DNA from: Natronocalculus amylovorans
GTDB lineage: Archaea; Halobacteriota; Halobacteria; Halobacteriales; Haloferacaceae
Length of the DNA: 64,000 nucleotides
Reading direction: 5' to 3'
Assembly: GCF_023638035.1 (NCBI RefSeq)
Contig: NZ_JAKRVX010000003.1
Coordinates: 1 to 64,000 of the forward strand
Shown: positions 8,439 through 16,802 of the stretch, in pieces
Position numbering within the stretch: position 1 is the stretch's first letter
Layout of the letters: each line of letters begins with the position of its first letter
Notes under the pieces: generated by a model
Told to the model about the DNA's origin: nothing
Seen by the model: the letters and a program-made list of their open reading frames with translations, nothing else
Databases searched by the model: none
Translations under genes and position numbers: made by a program

Positions 8439-9425
8439 TTAGAGCGTCAACCCTCGAATTGACACATCTGATCCCTCTTCGACCGTTCCAATAACCTGCC
8501 CACCAGTCTCAGCTGCGAGCGACGAAGCGGCCTCCGAATCGGGGACTGCCGCGACAAATCCAGTACCCATATTGAACGTTTTATGCATCTCTTTCTCGGA
8601 TACGGAGCCACGCTCTTGAATGAAGTCGAAAACCGGCTGTGAATCGTGAGGATTCTCGATCAGATAGCTGTTCTCTCCTAACCGATCGAGATTCGTCCAT
8701 CCACCACCGGTGATGTGGGCGGCACCGCGAACGCCGTGCTCGCGCATCGGATCAAGTAGTTTCGTGTAGATCGCCGTTGGCTCTAACAATGCCTCACCGA
8801 TCGTTTCGTAGCCAACAAACGGACATGGGTCCGTGTATTTTCCACCATCTTTTGTCGTCGCTTTTCGTGCGAGCGTAAGACCATTTGAGTGGATCCCCGA
8901 GGATGCCCATCCAACGAGCGTATCACCAGGCCTTGCTTCGCCGTCAAACAACGCATCTTTTGCTGCAAGCCCGGCACAGGCTCCTGCGAGATCGAGTCCC
9001 CGAACAACCTCCGGCATCACTGCAGTCTCACCGCCAACAAGCTCAATACTCGACTGTTTCGCGCCGGCTGCAAGCCCCTCTCCAACCTGTTCCGCGAACG
9101 TCTCATCGGGTTCGTCGATCGCCAAATAATCCACAAACGCCACCGGCCGAACACCTGCGGCAACGAGATCATTGACATTCATCGCGATGCAGTCAATGCC
9201 AACCGTACTGTAATCAGAAAGCGCCTCCGCAACAAGGAGTTTTGTTCCAACACCATCCGTTGCAAGTGCTAAGTAGCGATCGCCAATATCCAACAAGCCT
9301 GCATAGTCGCCGGCGCTTTCACCGACTGCGCCAATCAGCGCCGCTGTTGCGCTCTCACTCGCTGCAATATCGACACCCGCATCCGCATAGGTTAGCCCTT
9401 CGGTTTCCTCAGCATCGTCGCTCAT
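8439..9425 (-). CDS. purM: phosphoribosylformylglycinamidine cyclo-ligase (AIR synthase)
   Basis: Fifth step of purine synthesis: ATP-dependent ring closure of FGAM to AIR in the cytoplasm. 328 residues from the chosen ATG. The start is set at M-S-D-D-A-E-E because haloarchaeal PurM proteins begin with such an acidic stretch followed by G-L-T-Y-A-D-A-G-V-D; the open frame continues 14 codons upstream with an atypical sequence. Key motifs: A-T-D-G-V-G-T-K-L near 55, M-N-V-N-D-L near 80, G-G-E-T-A-V-M-P-E and G-I-H-S-N-G-L-T-L. Monocistronic; the upstream spacer holds a 12-bp perfect palindrome. Confidence 0.96.
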   Translation of the reverse strand: MSDDAEETEGLTYADAGVDIAASESATAALIGAVGESAGDYAGLLDIGDRYLALATDGVGTKLLVAEALSDYSTVGIDCIAMNVNDLVAAGVRPVAFVDYLAIDEPDETFAEQVGEGLAAGAKQSSIELVGGETAVMPEVVRGLDLAGACAGLAAKDALFDGEARPGDTLVGWASSGIHSNGLTLARKATTKDGGKYTDPCPFVGYETIGEALLEPTAIYTKLLDPMREHGVRGAAHITGGGWTNLDRLGENSYLIENPHDSQPVFDFIQERGSVSEKEMHKTFNMGTGFVAAVPDSEAASSLAAETGGQVIGTVEEGSDVSIRGLTL

Positions 9426-9481
9426 ATCCAAGGTGGCGTCACGAACCCACAAAATCCCACCGATCACTTCCCTCTATCTAT

Positions 9482-9493
9482 GCACGATCGTGC
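9482..9493. repeat. 12-bp perfect palindrome upstream of purM
   Basis: GCACGATCGTGC lies 57 bp upstream of the purM start and downstream of the end of the M50 protease gene. It could be an operator. However, CGATCG cores are very common in this genome, so this may be chance extension of that hexamer. Confidence 0.3.
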
Positions 9494-9558
9494 CTTAGAA
9501 TACAATACGAAAACAGAATGACCGGCGTATATTGCACTACTGTGCAACACGCCCACCG

Positions 9559-10194
9559 TTAGAATCCGATGCCAAACAGCAGTCCAATCGTTAACAGGAG
9601 GCTTGGGAGGAAGACGCCGGCCCAGACACCTTTGTTCCAGCTCATCACTGTCTTGCCATCGAGCGGTCCATATGGGATCATATTGAACGCAGCAAGGAAC
9701 ATGTTCACGAGCACACCATACCAACCGAGGAGGAACAGGAGATTACTCTGTAGCAGTACGCCCCCAAACAACGCGGGGACAAAAATAATCGCAAGCCCGA
9801 TGTTCGTCACCGGGCCAGCAAGGGCAATCAGGCCGTGCTCTTTGTCAGTCAGGTAGCCGCGGTGGTGGACGGCACCCGGTGCCGCAAATATGAACCCGAT
9901 CATTGCGCTCATCACTGCAATAAAGAGCATACTATAATCGGCTCTGAACTCCGCAAACTGGCCAAACCGCACCGCAACAACCTTGTGTGCGACTTCATGC
10001 AAGAGGAACCCGACACCGGCTGTAAACAGACTTACCACAAAGATTGTTGGATTGATGAGCTGTGAGAGCGATCGAGCCCCTCCGGAGAAGAAGATGGCAA
10101 ACGCCACACCGAGAACACCCCATGCGATGAGTAGATCTTTGATTTCTTGGTTACTGAACTGGTAGCCAGCGATCGTTCGGCCACCACTGCTCAT
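9559..10194 (-). CDS. site-2-type (M50) membrane metalloprotease
   Basis: 211 residues with about six membrane segments. H-E-V-A-H at 66-70 is the zinc-binding H-E-x-x-H. N-M-I-P-Y-G-P-L-D-G ending at 180 supplies the third ligand (D179) of the M50 family. It therefore probably cleaves substrates inside the membrane. The start is the ATG at 10194, giving a 4-bp overlap (ATGA) with the stop of the upstream TraB-family gene; the frame opens five codons earlier inside traB. The overlap implies translational coupling with TraB. No PDZ domain is present. Confidence 0.9.
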   Translation of the reverse strand: MSSGGRTIAGYQFSNQEIKDLLIAWGVLGVAFAIFFSGGARSLSQLINPTIFVVSLFTAGVGFLLHEVAHKVVAVRFGQFAEFRADYSMLFIAVMSAMIGFIFAAPGAVHHRGYLTDKEHGLIALAGPVTNIGLAIIFVPALFGGVLLQSNLLFLLGWYGVLVNMFLAAFNMIPYGPLDGKTVMSWNKGVWAGVFLPSLLLTIGLLFGIGF

Positions 10195-11897
10195 CGGAGT
10201 ACCCCCCAAATGAGCTCAGCACTATTTCGAGCGCCTTCAAGCATTAAGCGGGAGACGCCATCAACACCCCCAATTTCTGCCGCGAACAGCGGTAACACGT
10301 ACGCGACAAACAGAATACTTGCGATGATACTACCAACGTTCGTCAGTGCAACAACCATGATGAGTTTGAATAGGGGCACGTCAAACATATCTGAAACGAT
10401 ATCGCTGACTGCCCGCGTCTCATCAGAGAGCAATGCATTCAGTTTTGAAATATCTCCAACATTGACGCGGAGATGTCGAAGCTCCATGTAGCCGGTGAAC
10501 CAGCCAGGAGCGAGCAGTGGATTGATTGATGTCATCCATGCAACCGCTCCACCAACGCCTGCGGAGCTCCACCGTGCGCCTGCGAGCTTTGCAAGGCCTG
10601 CTGCGAATACGGCATTAATTACGAACCATGCACCGAAGAGTCGAAGCAGGAAGCCATCTCGAACGCCCGCCATCGCAAGCAGGACAAAGAACGAAATGAA
10701 TGCGATCGAGACACCGTAGCCGATGATTTTCCCCCACGGAATCCCGCGGCCTTTCTCTGTCCCAACCAGCGAGTCCATCGGTGGCAGTGTCGATGGGTCC
10801 GCAAGATATCGCTCAATGCCGGCTCTGTGGCCTGCACCAACGACAGCGACAACGTGGTAACCTGCGTTTCGAAGCGCAACCAGCTGGTGGCCGATGTACG
10901 CATCTCGCTCGTCAATCAGCGCTTCTGCCCCACCCGGGCTGAACTGACGGAACTCCTCCATCATCACTGTCACAACGTCTGCATCAGTTAATTGCTCGAT
11001 ATCCATCTCGTCGATTCCTTGATGCTCAGGCTCTGTTGAGCCAAAGAGCCCAATCAGTGCAGCCGCGGCAAGGCCAAAGGCAAGTCCGCCGCCAAGTCCA
11101 AGCGACATGCTTCCGATGATCGTAATTGCAAACTCTCCGAGGAAGCGATCGACAATTCCATCGGCGAGGCCAAAGACGAGTCCACCAACGATACCAGCAC
11201 CCAACCCGCCGGCGATCGCCGCATAAAAGCGATCGTCTCCATCAAGCACAGTTCCACCAACGGTATCAATGACAAGTGCGGCTGCAATCGCCAGCAGTGC
11301 TGCACCAGTGATCGTCGCAAGGAACGGTGTTGTGATGCCAACAGCCCCACCAAAGATTGCAATCCCCGGCCCTGCAAGCAGCCCAACGATCAGCCCGACC
11401 ATAATCCCAACAACTCGGCTATCGGTGATTCCAAATGCAAGCCCACCAACCATCCTGAGCTTTTCTCGGATCGTCATCCGTGCCCAGAATCGCTGGATCG
11501 TCTGTTGGATATCGCGATCGACAAGCGCAACATCGATTCCATGCTCCTCTGCAGTCTCGATCGCAGCCATCATATCTGCACCTGGCTTCACGTCAAACTG
11601 ATCGCCAAGCCGTGTTTGGACATACGAAAGCATCCAGTATGCGAGGAACTGAAAGACGGTGTTTCCTTTTAGAAGGTCGCTTGCATCCAAATCTTCAGGC
11701 TCTTCGCCCTGCATCTGTCGGTATCGACCTTCATCCAATTCAACTGCAACAATATCGGGGTTTTCGGCCGCGATCGTCTCTTCAACCTCTTCAACGCTCT
11801 TTTGAGAGACGTGCGCGGTGCCGACGATTGTAATGCGGCCGTCACCAGAAGCAGCGCCATCTGGAGGGCCATCGATTGTATCCGCCGGTTCACTCAT
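10191..11897 (-). CDS. TraB/PrgY family membrane protein
   Basis: 568 residues. The soluble N-terminal part (about 20-190) has the TraB signature G-T-A-H-V-S at 26-31 and the V-A-V-E-L-D-E-G-R-Y segment. A glycine/alanine-rich hydrophobic block follows around 130-300, then a second soluble segment with G-A-G-H-R-A-G-I-E and further membrane helices to the C-terminus. TraB of Enterococcus is linked to shutdown of peptide pheromone; the archaeal role is unknown. The family is proposed to be related to metal-dependent proteases. The start M-S-E-P-A-D-T was chosen over an upstream frame extension of 22 poor codons. It is the first gene of a two-gene operon with the M50 protease. Confidence 0.88.
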   Translation of the reverse strand: MSEPADTIDGPPDGAASGDGRITIVGTAHVSQKSVEEVEETIAAENPDIVAVELDEGRYRQMQGEEPEDLDASDLLKGNTVFQFLAYWMLSYVQTRLGDQFDVKPGADMMAAIETAEEHGIDVALVDRDIQQTIQRFWARMTIREKLRMVGGLAFGITDSRVVGIMVGLIVGLLAGPGIAIFGGAVGITTPFLATITGAALLAIAAALVIDTVGGTVLDGDDRFYAAIAGGLGAGIVGGLVFGLADGIVDRFLGEFAITIIGSMSLGLGGGLAFGLAAAALIGLFGSTEPEHQGIDEMDIEQLTDADVVTVMMEEFRQFSPGGAEALIDERDAYIGHQLVALRNAGYHVVAVVGAGHRAGIERYLADPSTLPPMDSLVGTEKGRGIPWGKIIGYGVSIAFISFFVLLAMAGVRDGFLLRLFGAWFVINAVFAAGLAKLAGARWSSAGVGGAVAWMTSINPLLAPGWFTGYMELRHLRVNVGDISKLNALLSDETRAVSDIVSDMFDVPLFKLIMVVALTNVGSIIASILFVAYVLPLFAAEIGGVDGVSRLMLEGARNSAELIWGVLR

Positions 11898-12011
11898 TAG
11901 CGACGTTACATGGCCGTGCGGTTTACTTGTGTCGGACTGCAATTGTGAGCGTATCCCATGCACAGTATGTTACAGCAGAAGATTTGTATCCATGTGCGGT
12001 AGTGGGAGGAT

Positions 12012-12770
12012 ATGGCGAAGCTCCTGCCCTCCAGTTCGGACGTTCCGCCAGCAGTTGATGGAGACCCACGCATTGTTGGCTTAGATAGCGACGATGCCGA
12101 GTCCGTGATTGCTGCACTCTCGTCTGAAACCGCGAGACAACTACTAACTGCGCTGCACGAACAGCCTGATTCTCCCGCTGCGCTTGCCGATCGGATCGAT
12201 ACCACGCTACAAAACGTACAGTACCATATCAAAAAGCTCGAAGAGGCAGCGTTGATCGAGGTCGTGGATACCGTCTACTCCGAGAAAGGGCGTGAGATGA
12301 ACGTCTATGCACCGGCAGATGAACCATTGGTACTGTTTGCCTCCAAGGAGCCGGACCGAACAGGACTCAAAGCGACGTTGATGCGACTTCTTGGAGGTGT
12401 TGGTATTCTTGGACTCGCAAGCCTCCTCGTCCAACGGTTTGCGGATCGCGGCGGCGTTCCGGTGCAACCTGGCGGCGAAGATGCAGGTGCTGCGACAACC
12501 GAAGATGCAGACACTGCAGAGTCAACCGCGACACCGAGCGACGATCGATCGACAGAAACACCAGCTGAAGCGGCCGAAGAACCAGTTGCGGATGAGGTAG
12601 CGGAGTCAGCAGACGCTACTGATGACGCTGGCGGGACCGAAACGATCGCAGAGTACACTGCAGAACTTGTCGAGATGATCGTCAATTTAGAGCCTGGTGT
12701 TGCCTTCTTCCTTGGTGGGGTAACAGTCATGCTTGCTGTCACTGCACTCTGGTACTATCAGCATCACTGA
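12012..12770 (+). CDS. membrane-anchored ArsR-like winged-helix protein
   Basis: 252 residues. A winged helix lies at about 30-100 (E-T-A-R-Q-L-L-T-A-L, then L-Q-N-V-Q-Y-H-I-K-K-L-E as recognition helix). A first hydrophobic segment is at 122-141, then a Ser/Thr/Glu/Asp-rich linker of about 80 residues (150-225), and a final membrane helix at 229-250 ending Y-Y-Q-H-H. The architecture suggests a DNA-binding protein tethered to the membrane, perhaps released by proteolysis; the M50 protease encoded nearby is one candidate, but that link is inference. It is divergent from the TraB operon (114-bp gap). Confidence 0.8.
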   Translation: MAKLLPSSSDVPPAVDGDPRIVGLDSDDAESVIAALSSETARQLLTALHEQPDSPAALADRIDTTLQNVQYHIKKLEEAALIEVVDTVYSEKGREMNVYAPADEPLVLFASKEPDRTGLKATLMRLLGGVGILGLASLLVQRFADRGGVPVQPGGEDAGAATTEDADTAESTATPSDDRSTETPAEAAEEPVADEVAESADATDDAGGTETIAEYTAELVEMIVNLEPGVAFFLGGVTVMLAVTALWYYQHH

Positions 12771-12821
12771 ACGTTTTGTTGGGTCGCGAGGAACAGCTAT
12801 TCATACCGTCGCGTAATAGAT

Positions 12822-13328
12822 GTGAACATGGAGCATACTGCCGAGATCGAAGGGATTGGAATGGGTGTCGGCCCCGACGGTGCAAGCATCCCTGCAGTGA
12901 TTCTCGCAGCGAGAGAGGAGTATGTCCCGATCTTCATCACCGATGATCAGGCACAGTCAATCCAACTCGCGATCGAGAGTCACACATTTGAGCGGCCACT
13001 CACGCATGATCTGCTCGTTGAGATGGTCACAGAGCTTGGCGGAGCGATCGACAGCGTTCGTATTGATGACCTTGCTGATGGGACATTTTATGCAAAAATT
13101 CGAGCCGAGCGGTACGTTAGCGGTGAGCCAGAGCCGTTTACCTTCGATGCACGACCAAGCGATGCGATCGCGATCGCCGTCCGATTAGAGTGTCCAATTA
13201 TCGTATCCGATGCGGTGTTAGATGCTGCTGGACGGCCGCCGTCAACTATCGATGTCGCCGACTCCGGTGTCTCCGAACAGGCACTTGATACGCGAGATGA
13301 TTCAGATCACGAGTCTGAAGATCGATAA
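12822..13328 (+). CDS. bifunctional nuclease family (DUF151) protein
   Basis: 168 residues matching the DUF151/bifunctional nuclease family: V-I-L-A-A-R-E-E-Y-V-P-I-F-I, then an I-x-L-A-I-E-S segment, then R-P-S-D-A-I-A-I-A-V-R near 112-122, the most conserved family block. Plant members have reported DNase/RNase activity; archaeal activity is untested. The frame starts GTG at 12822; the ATG two codons later (12828) is an equally plausible start. The acidic C-terminal tail is typical of halophiles. It follows the winged-helix gene by 51 bp. Confidence 0.85.
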   Translation: MNMEHTAEIEGIGMGVGPDGASIPAVILAAREEYVPIFITDDQAQSIQLAIESHTFERPLTHDLLVEMVTELGGAIDSVRIDDLADGTFYAKIRAERYVSGEPEPFTFDARPSDAIAIAVRLECPIIVSDAVLDAAGRPPSTIDVADSGVSEQALDTRDDSDHESEDR

Positions 13329-13390
13329 CTAACCGTACACCCAAACACACAACCACAGGTGTTCTTACTGTGTCTCTCTAACATATTCGT

Positions 13391-13879
13391 ATGACAGAAA
13401 CAGCAACGCTTGCGGAGTCCTACACAGAGATGACTGAGCTGCTGCTCCCGAACGATACGAACAATTTGGAGCGAGCACTTGGTGGACGCGTTCTTCACTG
13501 GATGGATATTTGTGGGGCAATTGCTTCGATGCGGTTCTCAAGTCGTCAGTGTGTAACTGCATCAATGGATCATGTTGATTTTATTAGTGCGATCGATCTC
13601 GGAGAAGTTGCCGTGATTGAGGGGTATGTGTTCAATGTTGGTCGGACAAGCATTGATGTCAAAGTCGACGTTCGTGCAGAGAATCCAAAAACAGGAGCTG
13701 AGCGCCAGACGACGACATCCTACTTTACGTTTGTTGCACTGGATGAGCGCGGAACCCCAACGCAAGTGCCACGATTGGAGTGTCCGACCGAGGCGGAGCA
13801 AGAACTCAAAAACGAAGCAATTGAAGGCCGACGAGAGCAGCTTGAAGCAGTTGTCGATCGCTACGGGTTAACCGAGTGA
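13391..13879 (+). CDS. hotdog-fold acyl-CoA thioesterase
   Basis: 162 residues with the acyl-CoA hydrolase (YciA/BFIT-type) pattern: L-P-N-D-T-N-N-L-E-R-A-L-G-G-R-V-L at 18-34, W-M-D at 37-39 and M-D-H-V-D-F near 59. It hydrolyses acyl-CoA to free acid and CoA in the cytoplasm; chain-length preference is unknown. A TATA-like AACATATT stretch lies 10-15 bp upstream. Its end overlaps the end of the convergent HtrA protease gene by 12 bp. Confidence 0.87.
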   Translation: MTETATLAESYTEMTELLLPNDTNNLERALGGRVLHWMDICGAIASMRFSSRQCVTASMDHVDFISAIDLGEVAVIEGYVFNVGRTSIDVKVDVRAENPKTGAERQTTTSYFTFVALDERGTPTQVPRLECPTEAEQELKNEAIEGRREQLEAVVDRYGLTE

Positions 13880-14926
13880 GTCCGGCCGAGGCTCAAGCTC
13901 AACAGTCCCCGTCTGTTCATCGCCGTCTCTAATAAACGTGATCTCGATCGAATCGCCGGGTGATGTTTCAAGCGTTAGATATCGAGAGAGACCGGACTGA
14001 TTTTCGATCTCGGTACCGTCGAGTGCGCGAATCACATCTCCGCCGATCGGATACTGTGTCCCGTCAACAACTGTTGAATCGGATGCCCCTTCTAGCACCC
14101 CTTCAGCTGGGCTCTCTCCCGGTAGGTCGACAACCATCACGCCGCGAGCATCGGCTAATTCGTTCAACTCTGCAAGCGTCGGGTCCACATCCACCGATTG
14201 GATTCCAAGCCATGAGTGTTCGTACGAGCCATCTGTTACAAGTTTCGGAAGCACTCGTTCTGCCAATGCCGCAGAAATTGCAAAGCCAATGTTTTCGCCA
14301 CCTGTTGCACTGACAACGCCTGCCACGTCTCCATTGAGCGTGAGTAGTGGACCACCGCTATTCCCTGGATTAAGCGCTGCATCGGTCTGGACGGTATCGG
14401 AGATGGAAAATCCTTGTGGCCCAGGCAGCGATCGGTTTCGACCGCTAATAATCCCTTGTGTGACCGTATTTTGCAGATCAAGCGGCGCACCGATCGCAAG
14501 TACCTCTTCACCAACTGGTGGAACCTCACTTACCAATGACAGTGGCGTGGCATCCGATGGTGCCTCAGCCACAGAAAGCACTGCTAAATCACTGAATGGG
14601 TCTGTTCCGAGAACGTCAACATCCGCCCAGGTTCCGTCGTGGAAGGTCACACTGACATCTGAGCCATCCGGCACAACGTGATCGTTTGTGACAATGAGTG
14701 TCTCTGTAGTGTCGTTTACATCATCAATTGCAGCGACAAATCCGGAGCCTTGTCCGTCTTGACCACCAACGCTGGCGTGGACCTGCACAACCGACGGCAC
14801 TGTCTGCTCATACACTTGTGTATAGATTCCGTCCGGGTTCGATCGGCCGCTTTGCGTTGGCGCGGTACAGCCAGCAATAAGACCACCGCCGAGCGCGAGG
14901 AGGAGCCCGCGTCGAGTCTGCTTCAT
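13868..14926 (-). CDS. HtrA/DegP-like S1C serine protease, Tat lipoprotein
   Basis: 352 residues. The N-terminus has twin arginines (M-K-Q-T-R-R-G), a short hydrophobic stretch and a lipobox L-I-A-G-C, so C20 should be lipidated after Tat export: an extracellular membrane-attached protease for protein quality control. Catalytic triad H83 (N-D-H-V-V), D113 (S-D-L-A-V-L) and S190 (G-N-S-G-G-P) is complete. One PDZ domain occupies about 250-345. Convergent 12-bp overlap with the thioesterase gene. Confidence 0.95.
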   Translation of the reverse strand: MKQTRRGLLLALGGGLIAGCTAPTQSGRSNPDGIYTQVYEQTVPSVVQVHASVGGQDGQGSGFVAAIDDVNDTTETLIVTNDHVVPDGSDVSVTFHDGTWADVDVLGTDPFSDLAVLSVAEAPSDATPLSLVSEVPPVGEEVLAIGAPLDLQNTVTQGIISGRNRSLPGPQGFSISDTVQTDAALNPGNSGGPLLTLNGDVAGVVSATGGENIGFAISAALAERVLPKLVTDGSYEHSWLGIQSVDVDPTLAELNELADARGVMVVDLPGESPAEGVLEGASDSTVVDGTQYPIGGDVIRALDGTEIENQSGLSRYLTLETSPGDSIEITFIRDGDEQTGTVELEPRPDSLG

Positions 14927-15280
14927 ATGCAGTATTCGTCTGCGCGATCAAAAGCCCCCGGTGTCAACAACACAGACAATTTCTCACGTTGTGAGATGGT
15001 ATTTGGCGACTGGAAGGTATTCGTGAGAATCAAACGCGATCGACCGACCGTACCGATACCGAGCACAATCACAGTCACACCGGGAAGCGTCAGCGCTTCC
15101 CGACGGTACATCCGATCGAGAGAGCACGCTCTTTGCGTGGATGGTCTCGATTAGTGATTTGCGATTGCGTGGGCGCCGCTTGTGTGGGTGTTGTTGGTCG
15201 GTGCAGACGAACTTGTTGTCCGTGTCGCTGCAACCGACTGACCGGACGCGTTTTTGTACTCCGACATGAAATGGTGAGCC
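14927..15280. other. 354-bp intergenic region, no clear gene
   Basis: Spacer between the divergent htrA-like gene and the hypothetical gene at 15281. Short frames exist on both strands. One minus frame (15111-14923) begins with a signal-like hydrophobic stretch (E-A-L-T-L-P-G-V-T-V-I-V-L-G-I-G) but runs up to the htrA start and has no recognisable continuation. Another minus frame of 38 codons (15267-15151) is Ser/Thr/Ala-rich. Neither is convincing. A strong hairpin lies at 15081-15102. Confidence 0.4.
15081..15102. repeat. 9-bp-stem inverted repeat with TCAG loop
   Basis: CGGGAAGCG TCAG CGCTTCCCG is a perfect 9-bp inverted repeat in the intergenic spacer. It could be a transcription terminator-like hairpin, an operator, or the remains of a mobile-element end. 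No poly-T follows directly. Confidence 0.45.
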
Positions 15281-15739
15281 ATGACATTAGATGTCGATAT
15301 TCCAGAGCCACCTGAACCGACAGACATCGACCCGAACCAGTATGAGGATGCCGAAATCATCGGTGATACCGACTATCGACGGGATGAAATCAAAGAGTTG
15401 CTTCAGGCGGGTGCATGGAGAGACTCCTTCGAAGAGTGGGCAGCGAGTGCAGACCTCACAGAAGACGAGTGGACGATCGTTGAGGACCTCAACATGATCG
15501 AACAGTTCGATTTTTTCTGGGATGACTTTGCCGATCGCGTTGGATATCACGCGCCTGGAATCCCTGAAGACTGGAAAGAGCGAAACCTCCACCCTGAACT
15601 TACAAGTTGGGAAACCGTCTCCGGAATCAACGCGGGGCTCACAGAGCTTGGACAGATTGTGTGCGATGTGTTGAAAGAGGAGTACATTGACTGGGAAGCA
15701 AGCTATGATGCACCGGATGATCTGCCGGATTTTGAGTGA
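15281..15739 (+). CDS. conserved haloarchaeal hypothetical protein
   Basis: 152 residues, very acidic and tryptophan-rich (for example F-E-E-W-A-A-S, D-E-W-T-I-V-E-D, F-F-W-D-D-F-A-D-R, G-I-P-E-D-W-K-E-R). No cysteines except one near 130 (I-V-C-D-V-L-K-E-E-Y-I-D-W-E), and no membrane segment. I recognise it only as a type of soluble protein seen in many haloarchaea and cannot assign a function. It sits 13 bp before cobT on the same strand, so the two may be co-transcribed, though a cobamide role is not shown. Confidence 0.78.
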   Translation: MTLDVDIPEPPEPTDIDPNQYEDAEIIGDTDYRRDEIKELLQAGAWRDSFEEWAASADLTEDEWTIVEDLNMIEQFDFFWDDFADRVGYHAPGIPEDWKERNLHPELTSWETVSGINAGLTELGQIVCDVLKEEYIDWEASYDAPDDLPDFE

Positions 15740-15752
15740 GCAGTGAGTTCGC

Positions 15753-16802
15753 GTGCAGACATTTACCCCACCGACGATACCCCCAATTGATGCGGCAGCG
15801 ATCGAGCAGGCAAGGACTCAGCAAGAATCGCTTGCGAAACCACCGGGAAGCCTTGGACGTCTTGAGGAGTTCGCGATACGGATTGCAGGGATACAAGCGA
15901 CAGAGACTCCCACTGTCGACCCTGCAACGATCGTGACTGCGGTTGCGGATCATGGCGTCGCAACGGACGGTGTGAGCGCATACCCACAGTCGATTACAGG
16001 TGGGATGCTCAACGCGCTTGTCAACGATCGGGCAGCAGTCAATGCCATTGCCCGATCGAACGCTGTTTCAACGATCGTCTGTGATTTTGGCGTTGTTGAT
16101 GGTGAAGATGCGGTTGGGTCGGACGCCTATGCTTCGTCTGTCATTGATTGTCGAATCGGTGCAGGCACGGCAAATATGCGTACGGAGCCGGCTATGTCAC
16201 GAAAAGCAGCCGTTGCATCGATCGAACAGGGACGATCGGTGGTTACGTCACACCTTACAGATGCCGGCTGTATCGGGCTCGGTGAGATGGGGATTGCAAA
16301 CAGCACCGCGGCCGCAGCGATCACTGCAGTTCTCACCGGAAATGAGGTGTCAACAGTCACTGGCCGTGGCACTGGTGTTGATGATGAAGGGCTGACCCAC
16401 AAACAGCAGGTAATTGCAGACGCGATCGAAACAACTGAGCCGGATCGAACGGACCCGATCGACGTCCTTCGCTGTGTTGGCGGGTACGAAATAGGCGGGC
16501 TTGTTGGTGTGACGATCGAAGCAGCCTCCAGACGGATTCCAGTCGTGATTGATGGCGTTATTACGGGTGCTGCCGCACTGCTTGCGGTGGCGATCGATGA
16601 GCGCGTACAGCCGTATCTCCTCCCTTCGCATGCATCTGTGGAGCCGGGTCATACAGTGCAGCTAGAGTCGTTGGGAGTTGCGCCGCTGTTTGACTATCAG
16701 ATGCGCCTTGGTGAAGGAACGGGTGCAGCACTCGCAATCGCGACCTACCGATCGGCATGTCAGACACAGACGGAGATGGCGACAATAGCCGAACTCACCT
16801 AA
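15753..16802 (+). CDS. cobT: nicotinate-nucleotide:dimethylbenzimidazole phosphoribosyltransferase (CobT)
   Basis: Activates the lower-ligand base for cobamide assembly by transferring phosphoribose from nicotinate mononucleotide. 349 residues of the CobT/CobU-type family: K-P-P-G-S-L-G-R-L-E at about 28-37, V-A-D-H-G-V-A near 65, G-L-G-E-M-G-I-A-N-S near 172, and C-terminal M-R-L-G-E-G-T-G-A-A, whose glutamate is the expected catalytic base. The start is GTG at 15753, 13 bp after the previous gene. Ends in a 4-bp convergent overlap with the MFS gene. No other cobamide gene is in the window. Confidence 0.93.
   Translation: MQTFTPPTIPPIDAAAIEQARTQQESLAKPPGSLGRLEEFAIRIAGIQATETPTVDPATIVTAVADHGVATDGVSAYPQSITGGMLNALVNDRAAVNAIARSNAVSTIVCDFGVVDGEDAVGSDAYASSVIDCRIGAGTANMRTEPAMSRKAAVASIEQGRSVVTSHLTDAGCIGLGEMGIANSTAAAAITAVLTGNEVSTVTGRGTGVDDEGLTHKQQVIADAIETTEPDRTDPIDVLRCVGGYEIGGLVGVTIEAASRRIPVVIDGVITGAAALLAVAIDERVQPYLLPSHASVEPGHTVQLESLGVAPLFDYQMRLGEGTGAALAIATYRSACQTQTEMATIAELT

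Noticed and set aside
14923-15111. 62-codon minus frame with a signal-peptide-like start
   Set aside because: It runs up against the htrA-like start and has no plausible mature part; possibly a remnant but not supportable as a gene.
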